Of a DNA stretch of 64,000 nucleotides, positions 16,008 through 23,589 are shown piece by piece. This stretch comes from Agromyces seonyuensis. Its GTDB lineage: Bacteria > Actinomycetota > Actinomycetes > Actinomycetales > Microbacteriaceae. The stretch spans positions 1 through 64,000 of the forward strand of contig NZ_WSTA01000008.1 of assembly GCF_009789225.1 (NCBI RefSeq), in the 5' to 3' direction. The number at the start of each line of letters is the position of its first letter. Position 1 is the stretch's first letter. Below the pieces are notes generated by a model. The model had not been told where the DNA came from. It saw nothing but the letters and a program-made list of their open reading frames with translations, and did no database searches. Both the position numbers and the translations under genes were made by a program.

Positions 16008-16331
16008 ATGGTCTACGTGGTCACCGAAGCCTGCGTCGACGTGCAGGACACGAGCTGCATGCAGGAGTGCCCGGCCGACTGCATCTTCGAGGGCGGGCGG
16101 ATGACGTACATCAACCCCGACCTCTGCATCGATTGCGGGGCGTGCGTCGCCGCGTGCCCGGTCGACGCGGTCTTCTACGACGCCGAACTGCCGGCCGAGC
16201 AGGAGCAGTTCATCGAGATCAACGAGCGATTCTTCGCCGAGATCGACACCCCGAAGTCCGGCCGCAAGGCCGGGAAGCTCGACTACGACGTCGACGTCAT
16301 CGCGGACCTCGCACCGCGCAAGGAGGCCTGA
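16008..16331 (+). CDS. 7Fe ferredoxin (3Fe-4S + 4Fe-4S), FdxA type
   Basis: 107 residues. First cluster ligands are in A-C-V-D-V-Q-D-T-S-C-M-Q-E-C-P (C-x7-C-x3-C-P), and the second in C-I-D-C-G-A-C-V-A-A-C-P (C-x2-C-x2-C-x3-C-P). The long C-terminal tail with I-N-E-R-F-F is as in mycobacterial FdxA. It is a soluble electron carrier. It lies between a rhodocoxin-type reductase and an FprA-type reductase, 4 bp before the latter, and AGAAAGGA precedes the ATG. A close paralogue is encoded at 27912. Confidence 0.95.
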   Translation: MVYVVTEACVDVQDTSCMQECPADCIFEGGRMTYINPDLCIDCGACVAACPVDAVFYDAELPAEQEQFIEINERFFAEIDTPKSGRKAGKLDYDVDVIADLAPRKEA

Positions 16332-16335
16332 ACCC

Positions 16336-17685
16336 ATGTCCGTCACCCGAGTCGCCGTCATCGGCTCCGGCCCGTCCGGCGCCTACACCGCGCAGCTGCT
16401 CACGGAGGAGTCGGAGTCGCCCGTCGAGGTCGACGTCTTCGACCGGCTCGCCACGCCGTTCGGGCTCGTCCGCTACGGCGTCGCCCCCGACCACCCCCGC
16501 GTCAAGTCGATCACGACCTCGTTCGCCGAGGTCTTCGACGAGACGCCCGGCGTCCGCTTCCTCGGCAATGTCGAGATCGGCCGCGACCTCTCGATCGCGG
16601 AGCTCCGCGAGCACTACGACGCCGTCGTCTTCGCGCACGGCGCCCCGCTCGACCGACGCCTCGGCATCGACGGCGAGGACCTCGACGGGGTCGACGCCGT
16701 CCGGCAGTTCGTCTCCTGGTACCAGGGCCACCCCGACCAGGCCGCCGACGCCTTCGTGCTGCAGGGCGGCACGCGCGCCGTCGTCATCGGCGTCGGCAAC
16801 GTCGCCCTCGACGCGGCCCGGATGCTCGTGCGCGAGGTCGAGGACCTGCGCAAGACCGACATCCCCGAGCACATCGTCGAGGCCTTTGCCGCGAGCACGA
16901 TCGACGAGGTCGTCGTCATCGGACGTCGCGGACCGGCGTTCGCGAAGTTCACCAACAAGGAGTTCATCGAACTGCTCGAGGTCGACTCGACCGACGTCGT
17001 CATCGACGCCGCCGATCTCGAGCTCGACGAGGTGCAGCAGGCGCACCTGGCGAGCGACCCGGCCGCAAAGCGCCTCGTCGCGACCTTCCAGAAGGCTGCG
17101 GACCGCGGAGTGCTCGGCCGCCGCAAGACGATCCGCTTCGTCTTCGACCGCACTCCCGTCGAGTTCCTCGGCGACGGCACGGTCACGGGCATCCGCCTCC
17201 GTGCGACGAGCGACCCGTCGGTCGTCGAAGACCTGCCGGTCGACCTCGCCCTCCGCTCCGTCGGCTACCTCGGCAAGCCGCTCGAGGGCCTCCCGTTCGA
17301 CGAGCGGGCCGGCGTCGTGCCGAGCCGCGACTCGCGCGTCATCGACGGCGACGACGTCGTCGAGGGCGTGTACGTCGCCGGCTGGATCAAGCGCGGCCCG
17401 AACGGCGTCGTGGGCACCAACCGCAAGTGCGCTCTGGAGACCGTCGAGTCGGTGCTCGCGGACGTCGCCGCCCGCGGCGGCGCCTCCACTGCGTCCAGCG
17501 CCGAGACCGTCGACGCGCTGCTCCGCGGGCGCGACGTGCGGGTCGTCGACTGGAGCGACTGGCGCGCCATCGAGGCCGCCGAGATCGCCGCCGGCGAAGC
17601 CGTCGGCCGCGAACGCATCAAGCTCCACATCCGCGCCGAGCAGCTGCGCGCCGCCGAACTCGCCGGAGCGACGGCCGGTGTCTAG
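16336..17685 (+). CDS. Ferredoxin--NADP+ reductase (adrenodoxin-reductase/FprA family)
   Basis: 449 residues. FAD motif V-I-G-S-G-P-S-G-A-Y-T near the start, then F-D-R-L-A-T-P-F-G-L-V-R-Y-G-V-A-P-D-H, diagnostic of the adrenodoxin reductase family. NADP motif G-V-G-N-V-A-L-D-A-A-R near residue 153, I-G-R-R-G-P basic clamp near 195, and W-I-K-R-G-P-N-G-V-V-G-T-N near the C-terminus. It transfers electrons from NADPH to the ferredoxin encoded 4 bp upstream. Its stop overlaps the next gene's GTG start region, so it is coupled to the Mrp-like ATPase. Confidence 0.95.
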   Translation: MSVTRVAVIGSGPSGAYTAQLLTEESESPVEVDVFDRLATPFGLVRYGVAPDHPRVKSITTSFAEVFDETPGVRFLGNVEIGRDLSIAELREHYDAVVFAHGAPLDRRLGIDGEDLDGVDAVRQFVSWYQGHPDQAADAFVLQGGTRAVVIGVGNVALDAARMLVREVEDLRKTDIPEHIVEAFAASTIDEVVVIGRRGPAFAKFTNKEFIELLEVDSTDVVIDAADLELDEVQQAHLASDPAAKRLVATFQKAADRGVLGRRKTIRFVFDRTPVEFLGDGTVTGIRLRATSDPSVVEDLPVDLALRSVGYLGKPLEGLPFDERAGVVPSRDSRVIDGDDVVEGVYVAGWIKRGPNGVVGTNRKCALETVESVLADVAARGGASTASSAETVDALLRGRDVRVVDWSDWRAIEAAEIAAGEAVGRERIKLHIRAEQLRAAELAGATAGV

Positions 17686-18850
17686 CTCCACCCTCCACGC
17701 GGACGGCTCGGTCGATTCGGCCGACGCCGTCCGCGTCGCGGTCGGTGCCGTCACCGACCCGGAGCTGCGCCGCCCGCTCGGCGAGCTCGACATGATCCGC
17801 TCGGTCGAGGTGCTCGACGGAGTCGCCTCCGTCGGCATCCTCCTGACGATCGCCGGATGCCCCATGGCGCAGCGCATCGAGCGCGACGTGCACGACGCCG
17901 CGTCCGGCGTTCCCGGGATCCACGACGTGCGCGTCGAGGTCGGTGTCATGGACGACGAGCAGCGCGCCGCACTCACCGCGAAGCTCCGCGGGGGCAAGCG
18001 CACCGCCGCGAACCCGTTCACGGCGGACTCGCTCACGCGCGTGATCGCGGTCACGAGCGGCAAGGGCGGCGTCGGCAAGTCGACCGTCACCGCGAATCTC
18101 GCGATCGCGTTCGCGAACCGCGGGCTTCGGGTCGGCCTCATCGACGCCGACGTGCACGGCTTCTCGATCCCCGCGCTCATCGGGCTCGTCGACGAGTCCG
18201 GCCGCATCCGCCGCCCGACCCACGTCGACGAGCTCGCGCTGCCGCCCGTCGCGTACGGCGTCAAGACCATCTCGATCGGGATGTTCCTGAAGCCCGGCGC
18301 CGAAGAGACCGCGGTGCCGTGGCGCGGTCCGATGCTGCACCGCACGCTCGAGCAGTTCCTCGGCGACGTCTACTTCGGCGACCTCGACGTGCTGCTCATC
18401 GATATGCCGCCCGGCACGGGCGACGCCGCGATCTCCGTCGGCCACCTGCTCCCCCACGCCGAGGTGCTCGTCGTCACGACGCCGCAGCGCGCCGCCGCGA
18501 GTGTCGCCGTGCGCAGCGGCCAGCTCGCCCGCCAGCTCGGCCAGCGCCTCCTCGGCGTCGTCGAGACGATGGCGCCGGCCGTGCTGCCCGACGGCTCGCC
18601 GTTCGAGCCCTTCGGCTCGGGCGGCGGGGCCGCGGTCGCCGAACGTCTCTCGACGCCCGACGACGAGATCCGCACGCTCGCCTCCATCCCCTTCAGCACG
18701 GCGCTGCGCGCCGGCGGCGACGCCGGACTGCCGGTCGTCGCGGAACATCCCGGCGACCCGGCCGCGCGCGCGTTCGCCGAGCTCGCGGCGACCTTGGCGG
18801 TGCGTTCCCGCGGTCTCGCGGGCATCAAGCTGCCGCTCTCGGTCGTCTGA
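17678..18850 (+). CDS. Mrp/ApbC/NBP35-type Fe-S cluster carrier ATPase
   Basis: 390 residues. An N-terminal MIP18 (DUF59)-like domain covers residues 5-95 (V-T-D-P-E-L-R-R-P-L-G, I-A-G-C-P-M). The ParA/Mrp ATPase domain follows with deviant Walker A S-G-K-G-G-V-G-K-S-T near 125, V-D-A-D-V-H-G-like I-D-A-D-V-H-G-F-S-I-P, W-R-G-P-M and D-M-P-P-G-T-G-D. The GTG at 17678 lies inside the fprA-type gene, 8 nt before its stop. The C-terminal CxxC seen in many Mrp/NBP35 proteins is not obvious. It probably loads Fe-S clusters into the ferredoxins. A copy inside an oxygenase operon is unusual. Confidence 0.9.
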   Translation: MSSSTLHADGSVDSADAVRVAVGAVTDPELRRPLGELDMIRSVEVLDGVASVGILLTIAGCPMAQRIERDVHDAASGVPGIHDVRVEVGVMDDEQRAALTAKLRGGKRTAANPFTADSLTRVIAVTSGKGGVGKSTVTANLAIAFANRGLRVGLIDADVHGFSIPALIGLVDESGRIRRPTHVDELALPPVAYGVKTISIGMFLKPGAEETAVPWRGPMLHRTLEQFLGDVYFGDLDVLLIDMPPGTGDAAISVGHLLPHAEVLVVTTPQRAAASVAVRSGQLARQLGQRLLGVVETMAPAVLPDGSPFEPFGSGGGAAVAERLSTPDDEIRTLASIPFSTALRAGGDAGLPVVAEHPGDPAARAFAELAATLAVRSRGLAGIKLPLSVV

Positions 18851-18862
18851 CGGCCCGACGAC

Positions 18863-18893
18863 GAACCCCCGACGCCTGCGGCGCCGGGGGTTC
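18863..18893 (+). terminator. Hairpin terminator after the Mrp-type gene
   Basis: 13-bp stem with one mismatch (18863-18875 with 18881-18893), loop CTGCG, 12 bp after the stop at 18850. Confidence 0.7.
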
Positions 18894-18942
18894 TGCAGTT
18901 CCGGGCGGACCCCGAGCGTCCGGGACACGCCCCGCAGACGAC

Positions 18943-18974
18943 GAGTGGCCGGACACGCCCGTGTCCGGCCACTC
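18943..18974 (-). terminator. Hairpin terminator after the CaiB-type gene
   Basis: Perfect 14-bp stem (18943-18956 with 18961-18974) and a 4-nt loop GCCC, about 40 bp beyond the CoA-transferase stop at 19016 in the minus direction. Confidence 0.7.
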
Positions 18975-19015
18975 GCTGCTCGACCGCGCGACCATGCGAC
19001 CGCGCAGGAGTCTCG

Positions 19016-20251
19016 TCAGCGCACTCCGGCCCCCACCGCATGCGCCGAGGGCGCGCCGGCCACGCCGTCGCCGAGCAGCGCTTCGACCTCATCGACCGAG
19101 AAGCCGACCTCGCCCAGCAGCCGGACGGTGTCGCCGCCGAGCGCCGGCGGGTACACCGGCTCGACCTCGGCCGTGTTGACGAACCGGATCGGCGTTGCGA
19201 CGTTCTCGAACTCGGCATGTTCGCCCCGCACCGTGACGAGCGAACCGTCGTCGGCTTCGCGGGCATCCTGGAGCGCCTCGAGCACGTTGCGGACCGGGGC
19301 GACCGGGACGGAAGCGTCCGTCAGCAGCTCGACCCACTCGGCCGCGGGCCGTGTCGCGACGCGCGCCTCGAGGAGCTCCCAGAGCTCGACCTTGTTGCGG
19401 AGTCGCGAGGCCGCGTCGACGAAGCGCTCATCGGTGACGAGCTCCGGCACGCCGAGCACGCGGCAGAGTTCCTCCCACATGCGCGGGGTGTTCGCCGTGA
19501 CGACGAACTCGCGCCCGTCGCCGCCGCGGAACGAGCGGTACGTCGCGATGGAGTCGTGCGCGGCGCCCTGCGGGCCGGGCGCGGTGCCGCGCACGGCCGT
19601 GTAGACGGCCTGGTACGAGAGCATCGCGAGCTGGCCGCGCAGCATCGAGACGTCGACGATGCGCCCCGTCCCGGTCTCGGCGCGGGCGCTCAGCGCCGCG
19701 AGAACGCCGATGACGGCGTAGAGCCCGGCCACGACGTCTCCGGCGGGGATGCCGAGTCGGGCGGCCGGGGCGCCGGGATGCCCGTTGAGACTCATCACGC
19801 CGCCGAGCGCCTGCACGACCATGTCGTAGGCCGGCCGATCGCGCCACGGCCCTTCCTGGCCGAAGCCGCTGATCGACGCCCAGACGAGCGAGGGATGCTC
19901 CGCCGTGATCGTCTCCGGCGCGAGCCCGAGGCGAGTCGTGACGCCGGGGCGGAAGTTCTCGACCACGACGTCGGCGCCGGCGATGAGGCGCTTCGCGACC
20001 TCGAGGCCGCGCGGCGATTTCAGGTCGAGCGCGATCGAGCGCTTGTTGCGGTTGTTCGCCAGGAAGTAGGCGCTGTCGCCGTCGACCTCGGGGCCGGCGA
20101 TCGCGCGGCTCGAGTCGCCGTCGAGCGATTCGATCTTGATGATCTCGGCGCCGAGGTCGCCGAGCAGCTGCGTCGCCGACGGCCCGGAGAGGAACGTCGT
20201 CAGGTCGATGACGCGCACTCCCTCGAGCGGCGGACGGAGCGCGGTGCTCAT
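19016..20251 (-). CDS. CaiB/BaiF family CoA-transferase
   Basis: 411 residues, typical class III CoA-transferase. The N-terminus is L-E-G-V-R-V-I-D-L-T-T-F-L-S-G-P, followed by L-G-D-L-G-A-E-I-I-K-I-E and N-R-N-K-R-S-I-A-L-D-L-K. The catalytic Asp is in R-P-A-Y-D-M-V-V-Q-A-L-G-G near residue 155, then G-I-P-A-G-D-V-V-A-G-L-Y-A-V-I-G. It moves CoA from an acyl-CoA donor to a free acid and so activates the acid made by the preceding oxidations. The ATG overlaps the thiolase stop (ATGA). It is the last gene of the P450-ferredoxin-OB-thiolase-CaiB operon. Confidence 0.93.
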   Translation of the reverse strand: MSTALRPPLEGVRVIDLTTFLSGPSATQLLGDLGAEIIKIESLDGDSSRAIAGPEVDGDSAYFLANNRNKRSIALDLKSPRGLEVAKRLIAGADVVVENFRPGVTTRLGLAPETITAEHPSLVWASISGFGQEGPWRDRPAYDMVVQALGGVMSLNGHPGAPAARLGIPAGDVVAGLYAVIGVLAALSARAETGTGRIVDVSMLRGQLAMLSYQAVYTAVRGTAPGPQGAAHDSIATYRSFRGGDGREFVVTANTPRMWEELCRVLGVPELVTDERFVDAASRLRNKVELWELLEARVATRPAAEWVELLTDASVPVAPVRNVLEALQDAREADDGSLVTVRGEHAEFENVATPIRFVNTAEVEPVYPPALGGDTVRLLGEVGFSVDEVEALLGDGVAGAPSAHAVGAGVR

Positions 20252-21393
20252 GCCGCCTCGAACAGGTGGATCGTGCAGGCGCCGTGGTCGAGGCCGGCGG
20301 TCCCGCCGCCGGTGACGTGCGTCATCGCCCAGCGGGCATCCTCGATCTGGCGGTCGCCGGCGGTGCCGGTGAGCTGCCAGAATGCCTCGGCGATCTGCGC
20401 GACGCCCGAGGCGCCGACGGGGTGACCCTTCGCGAGCAAACCGCCCGACGGGTTGACGACGACGTCGCCGCCGAAGGTCGTGCGCCCGTCGCGGATGAGG
20501 GCGATGCCGCGGCCGCGCTCGGCGAGGCCGAACGTCTCGTAGTAGACGAGTTCGGCGATCGAGAACGCGTCGTGCAGTTCGATCATGTCGAGATCCTCCG
20601 GGCCGATGCCGGCGGCCTCGTACGCGTCGTGGGCCGAATGCTTGCTGATCTCGGGGGCGGTCATGTCGCGGTACCCCTCGGCGACCTGGCCGGAGTGCAG
20701 GATCGATGCGGCGACGCGCATGCCGCGCACGCCGAGGCGGGCGCGGGCCTGCTCGGAGGCGAGTACGACGACGGACGCGCCGTCGCCGGTCGGGCAGCAC
20801 ATGAGCAGCGTCAGCGGGTCGGCGACCGGGCGGGCGGCGAGCACCTCGTCGACGGTCACCTCGCTGCGGAACTGCGCGAACGGGTTGAGGGCGCCGTGCT
20901 TGCGGGCCTTGACGCTCACGAGCGCGAGGTCCTCGGGGGTCGCCTCGGTCTCGTGGAGGTAGCGCATGGCGCGCATCGCGTAGACGGCGGGCATGACGAT
21001 GCCCTGCTTGACCTCGCGGTCCTCCGGCGAGAGCGGCAGCGTGCCGCCGCCGAACTGCGTGAGCTTCTCGACGCCGATCACGACCGCCACGTCGATGTCG
21101 CCGCGGGAGATGGCCTCCCACGCCTCGTGCACGGCGGTCGCGCCGGACGAGCAGGCGTTGTCGACGTTGACTGTCGGCACGGTGCCGAGGCCGATCTCCT
21201 TGCAGATGCGCTGGCCGGTCATCATGCCGCCGTACGAGTGGCCGACCCAGACGGCGTCGATGTCCTCCTTCGACACCCCCGCGCTGCGCAGCGCGTCGAT
21301 GAGCGGCGGCACGGCGAGGCCGACGTAGGACGAGGAGCGGTGCTTGCCGAACGGCACCATGGCCGCCGAGACGACGTAGACGTTCTCGCTCAT
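20248..21393 (-). CDS. Thiolase-family protein (lipid-transfer/SCP2-thiolase type)
   Basis: 381 residues. The thiolase fold is visible: N-V-D-N-A-C-S-S-G-A-T-A-V near residue 85 carries the nucleophilic Cys. E-L-H-D-A-F-S-I-A-E-L near 275, and N-P-S-G-G-L-L-A-K-G-H-P-V-G-A-S-G near 325 with the catalytic His. The start at 21393 has GGAGA upstream. The next gene upstream encodes an OB-fold/zinc-ribbon (DUF35) protein. In steroid side-chain breakdown, such thiolase/DUF35 pairs form retro-aldol complexes, while other pairs are true thiolases. Either carbon-carbon cleavage is possible here. Confidence 0.9.
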   Translation of the reverse strand: MSENVYVVSAAMVPFGKHRSSSYVGLAVPPLIDALRSAGVSKEDIDAVWVGHSYGGMMTGQRICKEIGLGTVPTVNVDNACSSGATAVHEAWEAISRGDIDVAVVIGVEKLTQFGGGTLPLSPEDREVKQGIVMPAVYAMRAMRYLHETEATPEDLALVSVKARKHGALNPFAQFRSEVTVDEVLAARPVADPLTLLMCCPTGDGASVVVLASEQARARLGVRGMRVAASILHSGQVAEGYRDMTAPEISKHSAHDAYEAAGIGPEDLDMIELHDAFSIAELVYYETFGLAERGRGIALIRDGRTTFGGDVVVNPSGGLLAKGHPVGASGVAQIAEAFWQLTGTAGDRQIEDARWAMTHVTGGGTAGLDHGACTIHLFEAA

Positions 21394-21395
21394 GG

Positions 21396-21851
21396 TCACT
21401 TCTCCTCTTCGGATGCTTCGGTTGCTTCGGTCGCGGCGGGCGCGATGGATGCGTCGGTCGCTTCGGGCGCGAACCACCAGGCATCCCCGTCGACGCCGAG
21501 GGCGACTCGGATGCCGGGCATCAGCGGAGCATCCTCGGTCTCGCGGAGGTCGGCGAGGGTGCGCACGTCGCCATCGAAATCGACGTAGCCGAGGGGACGG
21601 ACGCCCTCGGCGCCCACGTGCAGACGGGTGAAGGTGTAGAGCACGCCGGCGGTCGGCAGGGCGACGCGCGTGACGTCGGTGCCGACGCAGTCGCTGCAGA
21701 CGATGCGGGTGCCGATCATGGTGTTGCCGCAGGCGTCGCAGGTCGTGCCGACGAGCCGGGGCCCTTCGGGGAACTCGCCGAGGAGCCCGTCGGACTCGAG
21801 GTCGGCGACGGGGCTGGAGACGAGCACCTCGGTCGCGGTCGCGGCGGTCAT
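21396..21851 (-). CDS. Zinc-ribbon/OB-fold (DUF35) partner of thiolase
   Basis: 151 residues. A rubredoxin-like zinc ribbon has C-D-A-C-G-N near residue 38 and C-S-D-C-V-G near 52 (two CxxC pairs). The OB fold follows (G-V-L-Y-T-F-T-R-L-H-V, P-L-G-Y-V-D-F-D-G-D-V-R-T-L, A-L-G-V-D-G-D-A-W-W-F). A low-complexity Ala/Thr/Glu tail of about 20 residues ends it. Such proteins bind acyl-CoA and pair with thiolase-like subunits, as the next gene suggests, 2 nt downstream. The ATG overlaps the ferredoxin stop (ATGA). Confidence 0.9.
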   Translation of the reverse strand: MTAATATEVLVSSPVADLESDGLLGEFPEGPRLVGTTCDACGNTMIGTRIVCSDCVGTDVTRVALPTAGVLYTFTRLHVGAEGVRPLGYVDFDGDVRTLADLRETEDAPLMPGIRVALGVDGDAWWFAPEATDASIAPAATEATEASEEEK

Positions 21852-22063
21852 GCGTTCACTCCGTTCTCCGCGAGGGCCCGCGCGATGGCGCGCGTCGGGC
21901 ACACGTCGATGGCCTGCTGGATCTTGTCGTCGGCGTCGCCGTGGTCGTCGATCACGATCGCCACGCTGATGTCGTCGAGGTCGAAGGTCGCCGGCGCGTA
22001 GAAGGTGCACTGGCCGGAGCCCATGCAGCGGTCGCGGTCGACCGTCAGGAGGTCGGTGGACAT
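21848..22063 (-). CDS. Small 3Fe-4S ferredoxin of the P450 operon
   Basis: 71 residues. Cluster ligands: C-M-G-S-G-Q-C (C-x5-C) near residues 13-19 and V-C-P near 54, the three-Cys pattern of P450-partner ferredoxins. Its ATG overlaps the stop of the P450 gene (TGATG), so it is the likely direct electron donor to that P450. Electrons could come from either FAD reductase encoded at 14735 or 16336. Confidence 0.93.
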   Translation of the reverse strand: MSTDLLTVDRDRCMGSGQCTFYAPATFDLDDISVAIVIDDHGDADDKIQQAIDVCPTRAIARALAENGVNA

Positions 22064-23355
22064 CAGGACGCCACCGCCTCGTCGTGCTTGAGGTAGAGGT
22101 GCGTGTGACCGCGGAACTTGTAGCTGCGGATGAGGTTCCACTCGCGCTCGTCGACCGCCCCGTGCTTGCGCTCGTCGATCGTGATGCTCGTCGTGCGCTC
22201 GAGGAAGCGCTGGATGGTGAAGACGGCCTCGGCGCGGGCCAGCGGGGCGCCCGGGCACGTGTGGATGCCGCGGCCGAAGGCGAGGTGCTGGCGGGCGTTC
22301 GGGCGCTCGGTGTCGAACGTCGCGGGGTCCTGGAAGACGCGGCCGTCGCGGCCGGACGCGCCGTGCAGCAGCATGACGACGGTGCCGGGGGCGAGCTCGA
22401 GGCCGCCGATCTCGGTGGGGCGCTTCACGAGGCGGAACGAGCCCTTGATCGGGGCCTCGACGCGCAACGTCTCCTCGATGAACTTCGGGATGAGGGTGAA
22501 GTCGTTCCGCAGGCGCTCCTGCAGCTCGGCGTCCTCCGCGAGGCGCTGGAAGCAGATGCCCATGAGCTGCACCGTGGTCTCCTGACCGGCGGCGAACATG
22601 TTCGCGGCGATACGGGCGACCTCGATGGGCTCGGGCAGACCGCCTTCAGGGAAGGTCGCGAGGGCCATGCCGGTCAGGACGTCGTCCTGCGGCTCGGCGC
22701 GGCGCTCCTCGATCTTCGCGATGAAGTAGCCGTAGAGCTTCTCGATGCTGTTGTGGTGGTTGGCCTGCAGCTCGAGGTTGCCGAGCACGGGGCCCGGCTC
22801 TGCGGCGAGGGTGTCGAGGAGGAAGCCGTGGTCCTCGACGGGCACGCCGAGCAGGTCGGCGACGGCGAGGATCGTGAAGCCCTTGCAGTAGTCCCAGATG
22901 AACTCGCTCTCGCCCTTCGGCAGGATGCCGTCGAGGTAGCGGTCGGCGGTGTCCTTGAGGAACTGCTCGTTCTCCTTGAGGCGCTTCGGCGTGATGAGGC
23001 CCATGAGGATCGCACGGTGGTCGGTGTGGATGGGCGGGTCGAAGGTGACGATCTGGTCGTTCTGCGGGAAGAACGAGCGGTGCTGCTCGAGGAGTTCGGA
23101 GATGTCGTCGCCGACGACCTCGAAGGGCAGGTCGACGACCGGGCCGCCGGTGCGGTTGATCGACGAGTAGACCTCGGGCTGGTGGTAGACCTGCAGGGCC
23201 TCCTCGTAGCCGGTGACGATCACGACGCCGTACTTCGGCTCCCGGAAGACGGGGTGGTTGGCGAGCATGTGGTCGAACCACGGCTCGGCCTTCGCCGCGA
23301 CGTCTTGGTCGGTGAAGAAATCGATGTCGGTGGGGTTCGTCAGGGCGGTGCTCAT
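22063..23355 (-). CDS. Cytochrome P450 (bacterial class I)
   Basis: 430 residues. I-helix oxygen-activation motif A-G-Q-E-T-T near residue 262 (usual A-G-x-[DE]-T-[TS]). ExxR is in E-E-T-L-R near 300. The heme loop F-G-R-G-I-H-T-C-P-G-A near 365 carries the thiolate Cys. The N-terminal half has D-P-P-I-H-T-D-H-R and L-I-T-P-K-R-L-K-E-N-E, seen in P450s of terpenoid and steroid catabolism. It should hydroxylate the pathway substrate. The operon continues with ferredoxin, OB-fold protein, thiolase and CoA-transferase, all by overlaps, so the hydroxylation feeds a CoA-dependent cleavage route. Upstream is operator C. Confidence 0.95.
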   Translation of the reverse strand: MSTALTNPTDIDFFTDQDVAAKAEPWFDHMLANHPVFREPKYGVVIVTGYEEALQVYHQPEVYSSINRTGGPVVDLPFEVVGDDISELLEQHRSFFPQNDQIVTFDPPIHTDHRAILMGLITPKRLKENEQFLKDTADRYLDGILPKGESEFIWDYCKGFTILAVADLLGVPVEDHGFLLDTLAAEPGPVLGNLELQANHHNSIEKLYGYFIAKIEERRAEPQDDVLTGMALATFPEGGLPEPIEVARIAANMFAAGQETTVQLMGICFQRLAEDAELQERLRNDFTLIPKFIEETLRVEAPIKGSFRLVKRPTEIGGLELAPGTVVMLLHGASGRDGRVFQDPATFDTERPNARQHLAFGRGIHTCPGAPLARAEAVFTIQRFLERTTSITIDERKHGAVDEREWNLIRSYKFRGHTHLYLKHDEAVAS

Positions 23356-23475
23356 CGTGGGGTTCCTCTCTCGGCGATGCAGGGCTGGGGGCCTCGGCTG
23401 AAACGACGTCGGATCAGTGCCGGCCCTGCCGCCGTGCCGCGCTCAGGTGGTGCAAGAACTGCTTTGTTCCGTATT

Positions 23476-23498
23476 ACCGAACATGCGTACCGTTGAAC
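23476..23498. promoter_or_regulatory. IclR-type operator C upstream of P450 operon
   Basis: Read on the minus strand, it matches operator A (13644-13666) at 21 of 23 positions, including GGTAC-GCAT-GTTCG. A TTGACA for the minus-strand operon is at 23532-23537, with wording after it (TGAG...CGC-AGC) also like that of operator A's promoter. An adjacent perfect repeat, GTACCGTT-GAACGGTAC-like, overlaps it. Confidence 0.6.
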
Positions 23499-23552
23499 GG
23501 TACCATTAAGCTTCGCGTCTCACTCAGCGGCTGTCAAGCGATCGGCGAGGGG

Positions 23553-23582
23553 CCGCCCCGGCGCCGTTCGGCGCCGGGGCGG
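23553..23582 (-). terminator. Hairpin terminator after the aldehyde dehydrogenase gene
   Basis: Perfect 13-bp stem (23553-23565 with 23570-23582), 4-nt loop, directly downstream of the ALDH stop at 23590. Confidence 0.75.
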
Positions 23583-23589
23583 ACGGAGT

